Source: Deltaproteobacteria bacterium (lineage in GTDB: Bacteria; Bdellovibrionota_B; Oligoflexia; Oligoflexales; Bog-1112). Taken from it: DNA of 32,839 nt. The position numbers were made by a program, and so were the translations under genes. This document shows, piece after piece, positions 5,897-14,120 of the stretch. The notes under the pieces were generated by a model. It was given only the letters and a program-made list of their open reading frames with translations, searched no databases and was not told the origin of the DNA. The stretch spans positions 1 through 32,839 of the forward strand of contig JAHFAI010000024.1 of assembly GCA_023250635.1 (NCBI GenBank). Reading direction: 5' to 3'. Position 1 is the first letter of the stretch; each line of letters begins with the position of its first letter.

Positions 5897-7738
5897 CCTC
5901 TGCCTTCGAGCCAGCAGGAGAGCCACGAGCAACAGAGGGGAAAAAACTAGCATCGCCCCCCCAGCCGCTGTGCCGCTTCCCCCACCAGCTCCATGCCCCA
6001 CGGGCAAACTGCCACAAAGGGACTTGCTCTTCTTTGCAGGCGTACTCGCAGGAGGCTTAGGTTCGCTGCTATCGCTTACGCCGACGCTTCGCTCAGCAGG
6101 GAAAGTCGTAGGGTCTGAGCAGTTAATATTGCCGAGCTTTGCTTGAAAGGCACGACTATTCAGTTCATCGACGATGGCACAGGCATCCGCTCCTTGGTAC
6201 AGATCACGATTAGCAAGCAAGAGAGCGGTAAAAAAATCGGAAAATCCTGCATCCTGAGGCAGGTAGTTGATACTTCCATAGGTAGTTTTAAGTATTTTAT
6301 CTTGGCCAAGTTTGCTGCGCAGATTCCATAATAAGCCGGAAATAACTTGCCCCTGTTGGTGGGCACCGAGGGTTCGGTAGACATCACTTAGATAGCTCAG
6401 GGTGTTTTCGCCGCTCCGTAGGCAATGTTTCGGGACGACGCAAATTGGCGAATTATCGGGGCAAATAGACTCACCCAAACAGGCATTGCCACCACGTTCA
6501 AAGGCAAAATAATCAGCCAGTCCCTCATGCAGTACCAGGGACTCACCAGAGGTGCTGGTTACTTTGGAGAAAATTACATGGTGGGTAAATTCATGCGAGA
6601 CCACATCGCGATCGAGTTCGAGATTGCGGAGGACAGTCCCATCGCCTTCACCAATGGATATACTGGGAAGCCCACCGCGGCTTGGTTCGTAAAGAGCGTT
6701 ATTGAGGTTGCCGCTGATTACCGCATGAACGCGCAGTACCAAAGGATTATTACCAAGCCATGAATAGCCCAAACCCTGAAAAAAAGCATACATGGTGGAA
6801 GCGTTGCGAAACACCGCAGATTCGCCTAAGCGTTTATCCCCAGGATCAAAAATAAAACTATAGGTCTCAGAGGTAGCTCGATTCAGGCTAGTATCAAAGG
6901 AATTGGTATTGGTCTGAAAATAGAGACTGCTCAGCTTGTTATCACTCCCCGAAAACTCCGCATCATAAATAGTCAAGACACTATCAAGCGGATTACTGGC
7001 GTAGGATTGGATTTTACCCATAACTGGATCTGCAAGGTCAAAGTAACGGGGCATCTGGGAGAATATTTCATTGTCATCAACAATCATCCGGTACAATAAG
7101 CCTGCTTGTTCGAGGTCGAGACGCCAACTAGGCAGGGCGTTACCATCGCGCACCCAATAACAACGTTCTTTGCCCAGCAGCTGATAAGCTTTGCGCAAAT
7201 CGAGCCTTGCAAGGGTGCTGATTTGAGAGCTGAGAGCTCCTTGACCTGGCCAATCTTCACGAGGGGTGGCTAACTCGTCCCTGTCTATCTGGGGTATTGT
7301 CCCTAAAAACGCCAAAACCCCATCAGCCAAGCGATGAGCTTCTAGGGCTATATCGCAGAGCGGGACCATGCCAAAAGCAAAGCTATAACTTTGTTGACTG
7401 CTCTGCTTTAATCCCCACGAACGGGGGCTCACGCCTAGCTCTAGCTTAAAAGTCAGCAAGGGGTTTTCTCGGTGGAGGTAAAGCAGCGCTTCTGCCTTTG
7501 CCAAAAACTCCTTATGATCCTTAGCGTAAAGCTCGTCGCTGGGCTCAGCAGCTAGCCCAGAGCTCGGAACTAAGCCTAAGCCGCCGTGATCAGCAAAGGG
7601 ATGCAGCCTGATGCTCAAGTTACCGCGCTGGTCTCTCTCGCCGTGCTCAGCTTGGGCCTGGCTGGGATTGACGCTACTTACCAGCTGAAGAAGCGCCAAG
7701 AGAGCAAAAACAGGCCATTTTCTGCTTAGCTTATCCAT
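5888..7738 (-). CDS. secreted gluzincin-type metalloprotease with C-terminal sorting tail
   Basis: The 616-residue protein has a Sec signal (about 1-28, ending SQAQA), a long N-terminal region and a zinc protease core. DVVSHEFTHHVIF supplies His382-Glu383-x-x-His386 and LHEGLADYF supplies Glu405 as third ligand, as in the M4/M36 (thermolysin/fungalysin) type gluzincins. Paired Cys follow the active site (AC, SIC, PIC, KHC), suggesting disulfides outside the cytoplasm. The tail is a Ser/Pro/Lys spacer, a Gly-rich stretch (about 581-595), a short hydrophobic helix and RRQRSR. This tripartite layout resembles GlyGly-CTERM or MYXO-CTERM anchors processed by a rhombosortase-like enzyme. The start has GAGG 8 nt upstream. 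Expected role: export and surface display of a protease; substrate unknown. Confidence 0.87.
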   Translation of the reverse strand: MDKLSRKWPVFALLALLQLVSSVNPSQAQAEHGERDQRGNLSIRLHPFADHGGLGLVPSSGLAAEPSDELYAKDHKEFLAKAEALLYLHRENPLLTFKLELGVSPRSWGLKQSSQQSYSFAFGMVPLCDIALEAHRLADGVLAFLGTIPQIDRDELATPREDWPGQGALSSQISTLARLDLRKAYQLLGKERCYWVRDGNALPSWRLDLEQAGLLYRMIVDDNEIFSQMPRYFDLADPVMGKIQSYASNPLDSVLTIYDAEFSGSDNKLSSLYFQTNTNSFDTSLNRATSETYSFIFDPGDKRLGESAVFRNASTMYAFFQGLGYSWLGNNPLVLRVHAVISGNLNNALYEPSRGGLPSISIGEGDGTVLRNLELDRDVVSHEFTHHVIFSKVTSTSGESLVLHEGLADYFAFERGGNACLGESICPDNSPICVVPKHCLRSGENTLSYLSDVYRTLGAHQQGQVISGLLWNLRSKLGQDKILKTTYGSINYLPQDAGFSDFFTALLLANRDLYQGADACAIVDELNSRAFQAKLGNINCSDPTTFPAERSVGVSDSSEPKPPASTPAKKSKSLCGSLPVGHGAGGGSGTAAGGAMLVFSPLLLVALLLARRQRSR

Positions 7739-7834
7739 TTAACCGACCTCAAACCAATCTGCAGTGGATTTACCTTGAGAATCGGTGAAAAATCGAAAGA
7801 CCTTAACCAAGTAGTGGCGGGAAGCGAGGATGGT

Positions 7835-8731
7835 ATGCGCGTAAAAATCTCAGCAGTTGAAGGCAATCGGCAACGCCTAGATGGGGGAGCAATGTTTGGC
7901 AATGCTCCTCGGCTTGTATGGCAAAAATGGTTCAGCCCCGATCCCTATCATCGCATCGAATTGGCTTGTCGGGCCCTACTCGTAGAATACCATGGGCTGA
8001 AGGTGCTCTGCGAAACGGGCATCGGGGCTTTTTTTCCGCCAACCCTGGCGGAACGCTATGGGGTACAGACCCCTGAAACTCCTCAACTCTTAGTGAGTCT
8101 TGCAAAGCTCGGCATTTCTCCCGATGACATCACCCATGTGGTGCTCTCTCACTTGCATTTTGACCATGCCGGCGGTTTGCTACCCACCTACGCCGAACAG
8201 CAACAGGGTATAACCGCGCTGAACTTCCCTCGTGCACGTTATATGGTCAGCCAAGGCGCTTGGGATCGCGCCCTACATCCCCACCAACGGGACCGCGCCT
8301 CGTTTATCCCCGGATTAACGGAACAGCTGCTCGCCTCGGGGCGCCTTGAAATAATTGCTCCGGATGAGAAGCACTTGCCCTGTGCTCCCGAGGTTTTTTC
8401 CTTGCACTACTCCAGCGGGCACACCCCTGAACAGATGCATGTACTCGTCCGCGGCCGAGAAGAGCAGGTGTTTTTTTGTGGTGATTTGATCCCCGGCTTA
8501 GCCTGGTTGCATACCCCTATAACCATGGGCTATGACCGCTTTCCGGAACAACTTATCGATGAAAAAGCAGCGCTTACCAGCCGCGCCGCCCACGAGAATT
8601 GGTTTTTGTTTTTTACTCACGACCCTTCGGTGGTAATGAGTCGCTGTCATCTCGCACTTAACGCCGGTAAAGAAGACAAAATTCTTCCCCTCGATCCTCA
8701 ACCCACCGTGATACGCTATACTTTGTCGTGA
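7835..8731 (+). CDS. MBL-fold metallo-hydrolase
   Basis: A 298-residue metallo-beta-lactamase-fold enzyme. The zinc site is visible as HLHFDH at 106-111, His196 in SSGHTPEQ, Asp217 in FFCGDLIP and His262 in FFTHDP. The N-terminus (GGAMFGNAPRLVW... then RIELACRALLVE and TGIG) is typical of lactonase/hydrolase-like members that act on soluble small molecules. There is no export signal, so it is cytoplasmic. The open frame reaches a TTG at 7775, but ATG 7835 follows a GAGG and gives the usual family start. It is divergent from the protease gene, about 100 nt away. The true substrate (lactone, thioester, phosphodiester) cannot be read from the sequence. Confidence 0.9.
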   Translation: MRVKISAVEGNRQRLDGGAMFGNAPRLVWQKWFSPDPYHRIELACRALLVEYHGLKVLCETGIGAFFPPTLAERYGVQTPETPQLLVSLAKLGISPDDITHVVLSHLHFDHAGGLLPTYAEQQQGITALNFPRARYMVSQGAWDRALHPHQRDRASFIPGLTEQLLASGRLEIIAPDEKHLPCAPEVFSLHYSSGHTPEQMHVLVRGREEQVFFCGDLIPGLAWLHTPITMGYDRFPEQLIDEKAALTSRAAHENWFLFFTHDPSVVMSRCHLALNAGKEDKILPLDPQPTVIRYTLS

Positions 8732-8771
8732 GCATGCTTCGCGCCCACCTACCAAGATGAGAAAGTGAGCA

Positions 8772-8996
8772 ATGCAGCCTTTTCGAATTTTTGATAAAAA
8801 AACTAAAAAGACCTGGTTAATTATTAATTTCCAAGGATATAGCAGCGACGAAAAAAACTCTGGGACTTTCTTAGCTGCACGAGAAGATGACAGCCCCCAA
8901 GACGGGGAGCTCAGTCTACTGACTACGGATGAACTGGTCGGCTGTCGGATGCTAGAATTTGTGGTGAAAAATCCAGATGAAGGGGGGAATTATTGA
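8772..8996 (+). CDS. small cytoplasmic protein of unknown function, 74 aa
   Basis: The ATG at 8772 has GAAAGTGAG close upstream, and the frame ends 6 nt inside the convergent HU gene. The product is acidic, with a basic start (FDKKTKKTWLIINF) and an even, soluble composition (TTDELVGCRMLEFVVKNPDEGG). There is no export signal and no recognised domain. It follows the MBL hydrolase by 40 nt and may be co-transcribed with it. The regular alternation of hydrophobic and charged residues and the binding site favour a real gene. Confidence 0.6.
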   Translation: MQPFRIFDKKTKKTWLIINFQGYSSDEKNSGTFLAAREDDSPQDGELSLLTTDELVGCRMLEFVVKNPDEGGNY

Positions 8997-9265
8997 TTAA
9001 TCAGCGATTTTAACTCTTTGCCAGGACGAAAAACAGGAATAGTACGGGCAGGAATTTTAATTTCATCGCCAGTACGGGGATTACGCCCAACCCGCGCCTT
9101 GCGCTGGGAAGTGGTGAAGGTACCGAAGCCGACGAGCTTGATTCCTTCTTTCGAGTTGATATTCGAAGCGACAACGTCGATAAATGCATCCAAATGTTTT
9201 TCGACGACGGCTTTTGTTTGTTTGGTCTTTTGAGCAATAGCATCAACCAATTCAGCTTTATTCAT
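8990..9265 (-). CDS. hup: DNA-binding protein HU
   Basis: A 91-residue HU/IHF family nucleoid protein. It starts MNKAELVDAIAQKTKQTKAVVEKHLDAF, has the GFGTFTTSQRKAR segment and the DNA-intercalating arm GRNPRTGDEIKIPA with its conserved Pro, and ends VPFRPGKELK-like (IPVFRPGKELKSLIN). It bends and compacts DNA as a dimer. The start is certain: AGGAGGT lies just upstream. A TTGACA-type promoter is seen at 9310-9337. HU rather than IHF is favoured by sequence and length. It is convergent with, and overlaps by 7 nt, the small gene at 8772, and is divergent from the gene at 9380. Confidence 0.97.
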   Translation of the reverse strand: MNKAELVDAIAQKTKQTKAVVEKHLDAFIDVVASNINSKEGIKLVGFGTFTTSQRKARVGRNPRTGDEIKIPARTIPVFRPGKELKSLINQ

Positions 9266-9309
9266 TGTGAGGACCTCCTAACAGGCAAAGTATCAATCTG
9301 AGTGATTCA

Positions 9310-9337
9310 GGTTTACAAGCTCAGCAGTTATTGTCAA
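9310..9337 (-). promoter_or_regulatory. candidate sigma-70 promoter of the HU gene
   Basis: On the minus strand a perfect TTGACA (9337-9332) is followed by a 16-nt spacer and TAAACC (9315-9310), a fair -10 element. This leaves a leader of about 35-40 nt ahead of the strong HU ribosome binding site. Confidence 0.5.
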
Positions 9338-9379
9338 GAATAGTCTCATAAAAACTACCTGCACGAGGAGAGTGGGGCG

Positions 9380-9967
9380 ATGGTAGCTGGCAAACTTAAA
9401 TGGCAACATCTTTTATTTATTCAGGTATTATGTTTTGTCGGAGGGGGCTTCGCCCAGGACAAGTCAACTCATGCCACGCGTCAACTCGGTGACCGCTTGC
9501 TGATGAAGCTTGACTTTAAGGTATTTACGCAACGACAAATGGAGCTCTATCTTGGACTTAGGGAAGTGTTGCTTAACTCCAGCGGAGAATTTATCGGCGT
9601 GCAGGCAGAAAATTGGCAGGAGAGCTTAGAGCAATTTCGCCAGGAGATGGCTATCGCCGCAGAGATCAGTAAGCAAGACCTTGAGGAGAGTCCAGCGGCT
9701 GGGCAGGCATCCCTTTCCCAGGGACTTGCCAAGCTTGAGGCCTATGCCACTCAGTCCCTGCCCTTTCGGCACTTTCGCGAAGCTCTAGCGATTTCGCCCA
9801 CAGAAGAGCGTCTCCTGCTTGCTGAGATTCTTAAAGCAGCGCAATTTCGTGAAAAGAAAAAGCTTGATCAGTCCTGGAATAAAGAAATAAGCAATCATCA
9901 CCAGCTGTATTGGTTTCAAGCCAGCGAAACGTACCAAGCAATTATTCCGCCGCGAGCCAGCGAATGA
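9380..9967 (+). CDS. secreted alpha-helical protein of unknown function
   Basis: The 195-residue product has a Sec signal (KLKWQHLLFIQVLCFVGGGFAQ, cleavage near Ala25). The mature part is charged and mostly helical, with no Cys and no catalytic motif visible. GAGGAG lies about 10 nt before the ATG. The stop overlaps the start of the GT9 glycosyltransferase (ATGA, 9964-9967), so translation of the two is coupled. That suggests a function linked to LPS or another surface glycan, for example an exported accessory factor (inference). I do not recognise the family. Confidence 0.72.
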   Translation: MVAGKLKWQHLLFIQVLCFVGGGFAQDKSTHATRQLGDRLLMKLDFKVFTQRQMELYLGLREVLLNSSGEFIGVQAENWQESLEQFRQEMAIAAEISKQDLEESPAAGQASLSQGLAKLEAYATQSLPFRHFREALAISPTEERLLLAEILKAAQFREKKKLDQSWNKEISNHHQLYWFQASETYQAIIPPRASE

Positions 9968-11022
9968 TCTCTACCATAGTCTGGCTACAAACAGCCTTTA
10001 TTGGTGATATCGTCCTGACCAGTGCAGCAATAAATCTTGTTCACCAGCAGCGTCCTGGCATTAAGCAGTGGCTGATAACCACGAGCCTTGGCAAGGAAGT
10101 GCTGGGGGACTGTCCGGGGCTGAGCGGAGTGCTGGTCTGGGAAAAACGCGGCGGAAACCCCCTCACTGGTTTTGCTGAGGTCAAGAGCCAACTCAGCGGG
10201 ATCTCCAACTCAGCGACGGTGTTATTGCAAGTCCATCCGAGTTTTCGCTCGAGTTTATTAGCACGCTATCTCGGTTTTCCTTGTATCGCCTACAAAGAAA
10301 GTAGCGGCTCATGGCTAGCAGGTACGCGTGTCAAAAAAATTGCTGTTTTTCACGAGGCCCAGCGGATTGCCCTATTACTTGAACCCCTCGGCTTTAATCG
10401 CCAACAAATTGCCACCTGTCGACCCAGCTTGACTCGTCCCCCTGGCAACCAAGAAGCCGGCTCAGTCTATACCCGTCTCCGGCAGCTTAAAAGTCAGGGG
10501 AAGCGCCTGGTGGCTCTGGCTCCCGGCAGTGTTTGGGGAACTAAACGCTGGTTACCGGCTTATTTTAGTGCCCTGGCGAGCAAGCTTGGTAGCGATCCTC
10601 AGCTCATCGTCGTCTTTCTTGGCAGTAAACAAGAAGGGGCCTTGGTTGATGAAATTATCGGCGGAATTCCTCCCTCAGCCGCAAGCAGCGAGACCTGGCT
10701 CAATCTTGCGGGCAAAACCACTATTGGCGAACTTAAAAGCATTTTCAACGAATTTTCGTTGGTGGTTAGTGGCGATAGCTCTCCCGTGCACTTTGCTTCG
10801 GCCTATAACGTACCAACGGTGGCGATCTTTGGAGCCACCGTTGCCCCTATGGGTTTTGGCCCCTTAGCAGCGCACCAGCAAGTGCTCGAACACCCTTCAC
10901 TGCCCTGTCGTCCCTGCAGCGATCATGGCCCCCAACGCTGCCCCCGCCGTCATTTTCGCTGCATGACAGAGGTGAGTGTTGCTCAGGTGTATACAGCCTG
11001 TTTAGCCCTACTCAAAAAGTAA
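9964..11022 (+). CDS. glycosyltransferase family 9 (LPS heptosyltransferase-like)
   Basis: A 352-residue GT9 enzyme resembling WaaF/WaaC heptosyltransferases, which add ADP-heptose to the LPS inner core on the cytoplasmic side. Landmarks are TAFIGDIVLTSAAI at the N-terminus (Asp15 region, acceptor side), the donor-side VALAPGSVWGTKRWLPAYF near 178-196, VVSGDSSPVHFASA and AIFGATVAPMGFGP. The C-terminus carries CRPCSDHGPQRCPRRHFRCM, a Cys/His set seen in many GT9 proteins of this group. The ATG at 9964 is preferred over the longer frame from 9910 because it overlaps the previous stop as ATGA and starts the conserved fold directly. Sugar specificity is not decided by sequence alone. Confidence 0.9.
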   Translation: MISTIVWLQTAFIGDIVLTSAAINLVHQQRPGIKQWLITTSLGKEVLGDCPGLSGVLVWEKRGGNPLTGFAEVKSQLSGISNSATVLLQVHPSFRSSLLARYLGFPCIAYKESSGSWLAGTRVKKIAVFHEAQRIALLLEPLGFNRQQIATCRPSLTRPPGNQEAGSVYTRLRQLKSQGKRLVALAPGSVWGTKRWLPAYFSALASKLGSDPQLIVVFLGSKQEGALVDEIIGGIPPSAASSETWLNLAGKTTIGELKSIFNEFSLVVSGDSSPVHFASAYNVPTVAIFGATVAPMGFGPLAAHQQVLEHPSLPCRPCSDHGPQRCPRRHFRCMTEVSVAQVYTACLALLKK

Positions 11023-11183
11023 CTAGTCGCTGGCGCGAAATAGCATATTTCGTGCCGCGACGTGTCCTGAGGAGCAAAGCGACGAAGGATCTGTCACGTG
11101 ATATCCTGATGTTATGTGAAAGATCCTTCCTCACTGCGTTCGTCAGGACACGGCGCTGGCGCTTTCGCGCCAGCGCCTAGTTA
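11020..11183. repeat. 164-bp palindromic element between convergent genes
   Basis: The outer arms 11020-11040 and 11163-11183 are inverted repeats with 20 of 21 matches, and the GT9 stop codon TAA forms the left end. An inner imperfect inverted pair joins CGTGTCCTGAGGAGCAAAGC at 11061 with the segment ending GTCAGGACACG near 11152. The right end also folds as a perfect 11-bp GC stem with a TTTC loop (11152-11177). It looks like a mobile palindromic repeat of the kind that accumulates between convergent genes, and it may also stop transcription, although no T-run is present. Confidence 0.8.
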
Positions 11184-11196
11184 CCTCAAAAAATGA

Positions 11197-13056
11197 TTAG
11201 CCTTTGGCGATTCTATTGCTCAGCGTTTTAATATTGATGTCGATCCACTCCCTGCCAGGGAGAATTGCTTTAAGCTTATTAAAATAGCTTATTCCTGCAG
11301 GGGCAGAAGAATCTGCGTTAAAAAACGGGGTGGATATACCGACGATGGAATACTCAGCCTCAAGGGGTGCTATCTCGTGTAATAGATTTGTATAGGCGAA
11401 TGTTTGTTGCCAATTATCCAGACCCGCATATGCCGTAGCAATACCGCGATAGGCACGTATTTTGTTGCTTTGGGTGGGGACTGCAGCGAGAAAATCATCT
11501 AAGGCCGCCTGGTAGTTTTTCTCCTCGAGGTAAAAATCTCCGCGCCAGAGGTGGGAATCACTGGTAAAAACATCGTACTGCACTGCTAGATTATAGTGCT
11601 CGATGGCCTTATTTTTTTCGCCTTTAAATTTATACCACAAGGCTACGTTGGTATGGACCACATGCCAATAAGGCGCTTCTTTTAAAGCTTGAAATAAATG
11701 CTCACCCGCTTCTTCGCGGCGTCCCGCAGCGAGCAAAGTCAGGTAGAAGTTAATATGAGAACGAGATGACGGAGCCTTTTTTACGACATCTTCCCAATAT
11801 TGCAAATCAGTAAGATAGACCTTGTTGCGCTCCCAGGTTAAAGTGCCCAGAATCGCCAGGAGCGAAACGACTGCAAGAGCGGATAGCACTCGCAGATTAA
11901 AGGAGATTTGCAGTCGTTGACTCAGTCCCCCGAGGGGAACTAACCAAATAAGAGAGGCCATTGCCACCGGCAAGTAAGGACGGTGCTCATTGACCATTTC
12001 TGAAAGGGGTAGAATAGAAGAAGATGGCGAAAGTAACGCTATATAGGCGAGGGCTAAATAAAAATAGCCGGGAAAGCGCCGATAGATGCCGATTAAAACC
12101 GCAAAAACGGCCAGCCATGCCCACAGGGCAAATAAAACCTCGGGCTGCCACCAATGCTCGAACACTGGGTAGGTTAAGTCATCGGCGATGAGCTTAAAGG
12201 GAGCAAACCACTTCCCCAAATAAAACCACCAGGCGGTAACTTGGGTAAATAAATAAGATAAGGCGCTAAGATTGGAACGGCTAGCCGTATTGTAATCTCG
12301 CAACACCAGCAAACGCACGACGCTATAGATAAGACTAATGAGAAAAAAGGAGGAAAATCGCCGATAGAAGCTTTTTTGCTGCAAGGGTTCAAGCAAATTA
12401 CGCCAGGGGGAGGAGATTTTTTGATATTTAAGAATATCGAGAAAATAAAAAACCGCGAGAGCCGCTATCGCTTCAACTTTGGTAAAGAGCGCCAGAGCGT
12501 AGAGCAGTGGCACCAAATACCCCCGCCAAGCTCCTGGTTTGCTCAGGTAATAGTAGAATCCCATAATGAGAAATGATCCACACAACAGACTCGTCCGTGC
12601 ACAGAGATAATTAACCACCCCGGAAGTGGTGGGATGGACCACATAGATTAAAGCCGGCATAAGCATCCACCAGGCCGAAGCGTTACCGCTATAGCCACTA
12701 GCCGGCAGCTGACACCAGGCGCGGGTAAAGAGAAAAAAATAAGAGGCAAACAGCCCTTGTAGAAGAATCTGCAGCAGATGCCAGGACCAGGTATCTAAGC
12801 CAGAAATCGCGTAATTAAGAGCATAAGTGATGAGATTGATCGGTCTATAGTCGATATTGGAAGCTAAAGCGGAGCTCGCATGGGGATCATAAAAAAATTG
12901 CCCAATATTAGCCAGAGAACGAATCGCCAAATTGTCGACGATAGCATGACCACAATCAAGGTGATACGCATGGTGATAGGTATTTGCAAAAACTAAAAAT
13001 GCCAGCGAAAAAACAACAAAAACACCGACGAAGGTGTGCCACTGTGGTTTGTTCAT
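11197..13056 (-). CDS. TMTC/GT-C-like membrane protein with C-terminal TPRs
   Basis: The first part (about residues 1-420 of 619) contains many membrane helices in the arrangement of GT-C glycosyltransferases, which use polyprenyl-phosphate sugars on the outer side of the inner membrane. The first loop (YHLDCGHAIVDN) and DYRPINLITYALNYAISGLDTWSWHLLQ resemble bacterial TMTC-type proteins. The last 180 residues hold TPR-like helices (PYWHVVHTNVALWYKFKGE, AIEHYNLAV, YQAALDDFLAAV) and a distal module ending DINIKTLSNR that is shared with the protein at 19322-21256. ATG 13056 is chosen (GGGAG about 10 nt upstream) over ATG 13095, which lacks a binding site. It is divergent from the GT2 gene. Transferase activity is inferred, not shown. 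Confidence 0.8.
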   Translation of the reverse strand: MNKPQWHTFVGVFVVFSLAFLVFANTYHHAYHLDCGHAIVDNLAIRSLANIGQFFYDPHASSALASNIDYRPINLITYALNYAISGLDTWSWHLLQILLQGLFASYFFLFTRAWCQLPASGYSGNASAWWMLMPALIYVVHPTTSGVVNYLCARTSLLCGSFLIMGFYYYLSKPGAWRGYLVPLLYALALFTKVEAIAALAVFYFLDILKYQKISSPWRNLLEPLQQKSFYRRFSSFFLISLIYSVVRLLVLRDYNTASRSNLSALSYLFTQVTAWWFYLGKWFAPFKLIADDLTYPVFEHWWQPEVLFALWAWLAVFAVLIGIYRRFPGYFYLALAYIALLSPSSSILPLSEMVNEHRPYLPVAMASLIWLVPLGGLSQRLQISFNLRVLSALAVVSLLAILGTLTWERNKVYLTDLQYWEDVVKKAPSSRSHINFYLTLLAAGRREEAGEHLFQALKEAPYWHVVHTNVALWYKFKGEKNKAIEHYNLAVQYDVFTSDSHLWRGDFYLEEKNYQAALDDFLAAVPTQSNKIRAYRGIATAYAGLDNWQQTFAYTNLLHEIAPLEAEYSIVGISTPFFNADSSAPAGISYFNKLKAILPGREWIDINIKTLSNRIAKG

Positions 13057-13197
13057 GGTTTTTTTTCTCCCGTAAATAACACCTATCTTATGCATTCATA
13101 TTTTAGCGTGAAAATTCTTGTTTCCCACGCAGCAATTATTGCCCGCTACCGCAGTTCCAAGCTGTGTTATTCCTTGAGTAATACAGGAGAACAGTGC

Positions 13198-14067
13198 ATG
13201 TCGTTAACCATGGTTATTCCCGCCTATAATGAAGAAAAATCCCTTGAGGGTTTTTTGCCCAAGCTGCTTAACTATGCCGCTGAGCAGCAATTTTCTGTGA
13301 TAATCGTCAACGATGGCTCCCGCGATCAAACCCAGAGGGTTCTCGAACGCTTTAGCGGGCAGGCGCAGCTTACGGTTATCCACCACAAAGTAAATAACGG
13401 TTATGGCGGGGCCTTGAAGAGTGGCATTCGCGCTGCCTCCACTGCCTATACCATCACCATCGATGCTGATGGTCAGCACCAACTAGAAGATGTAGAAAAG
13501 CTTTATAGCAAAATCAAAGAAACTCAAGCGGATATGATAGTCGGCAAGCGCCCAGGGAGCTCATCCAATCTTTACCGGCGCTTAGGAAAATTCTTAATTC
13601 GTAGTCTTGCCCGGGTTCTCCTCCCCATGCCGATCAGCGATTTAAATAGCGGGATGAAAATTTTCAAAACCGAGATCGCTCAGAAGTATCTTGAACTCTG
13701 CCCTAATTCCATGGCTTTTAGCGACACTATTACCTTAATCTATATCAATGAAAAATTTTTGGTAAGCGAAGAACAAATAACTATTTCACCACGCATATCA
13801 GGTAAAAGCACCATCAATCTAGCTACAGCTATTGATACAGTCGTGGAGATATTGAATCTGGTGACGCTCTTTAATCCCATGCGAATATTCCTTCCCATTT
13901 CTTTGCTTTTTATCGTTGCTGGCATCCTCTGGAATATTCCTATTTTTCTCAAGGGTAATGGGCTAAGTGTCGGTACTTTGCTGCTGATGATCTCGGGGAT
14001 TTTGTTTTTTTGTCTCGGTTTGATCGCCGAGCAACTGTCCTTAATTCGCAAGGGTAGGTATCGTTAA
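13198..14067 (+). CDS. family 2 glycosyltransferase, polyprenyl-phosphate sugar synthase-like
   Basis: A 289-residue GT-A enzyme of the DPM1/GtrB/ArnC group. It shows VIPAYNEE at 6-13, VNDGSRD at 37-43, the DADGQHQ metal/nucleotide motif at 89-95, and a SDLNSGMKIFK segment. It ends with two membrane helices (about 226-246 and 254-275) typical of enzymes that load a sugar from a nucleotide onto undecaprenyl phosphate. The open frame extends back to 13036, but ATG 13198 starts the fold and has GGAG upstream. It is the first gene of a six-gene operon and probably supplies the lipid-linked sugar used by the GT-C proteins nearby. A TTCCAA/TAATAC promoter is possible just before the start, but weak. 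Confidence 0.92.
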   Translation: MSLTMVIPAYNEEKSLEGFLPKLLNYAAEQQFSVIIVNDGSRDQTQRVLERFSGQAQLTVIHHKVNNGYGGALKSGIRAASTAYTITIDADGQHQLEDVEKLYSKIKETQADMIVGKRPGSSSNLYRRLGKFLIRSLARVLLPMPISDLNSGMKIFKTEIAQKYLELCPNSMAFSDTITLIYINEKFLVSEEQITISPRISGKSTINLATAIDTVVEILNLVTLFNPMRIFLPISLLFIVAGILWNIPIFLKGNGLSVGTLLLMISGILFFCLGLIAEQLSLIRKGRYR

Positions 14068-14120
14068 GCAGGATGAACTGCTATACTGGCTAGAAATCCT
14101 CACAGCGGACAGAACTCACC

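Noticed and set aside
13036-13197. 54-residue N-terminal extension of the GT2 enzyme
   Set aside because: The family fold starts at ATG 13198, which has its own GGAG; the extension overlaps the divergent gene and is not GT2-like.
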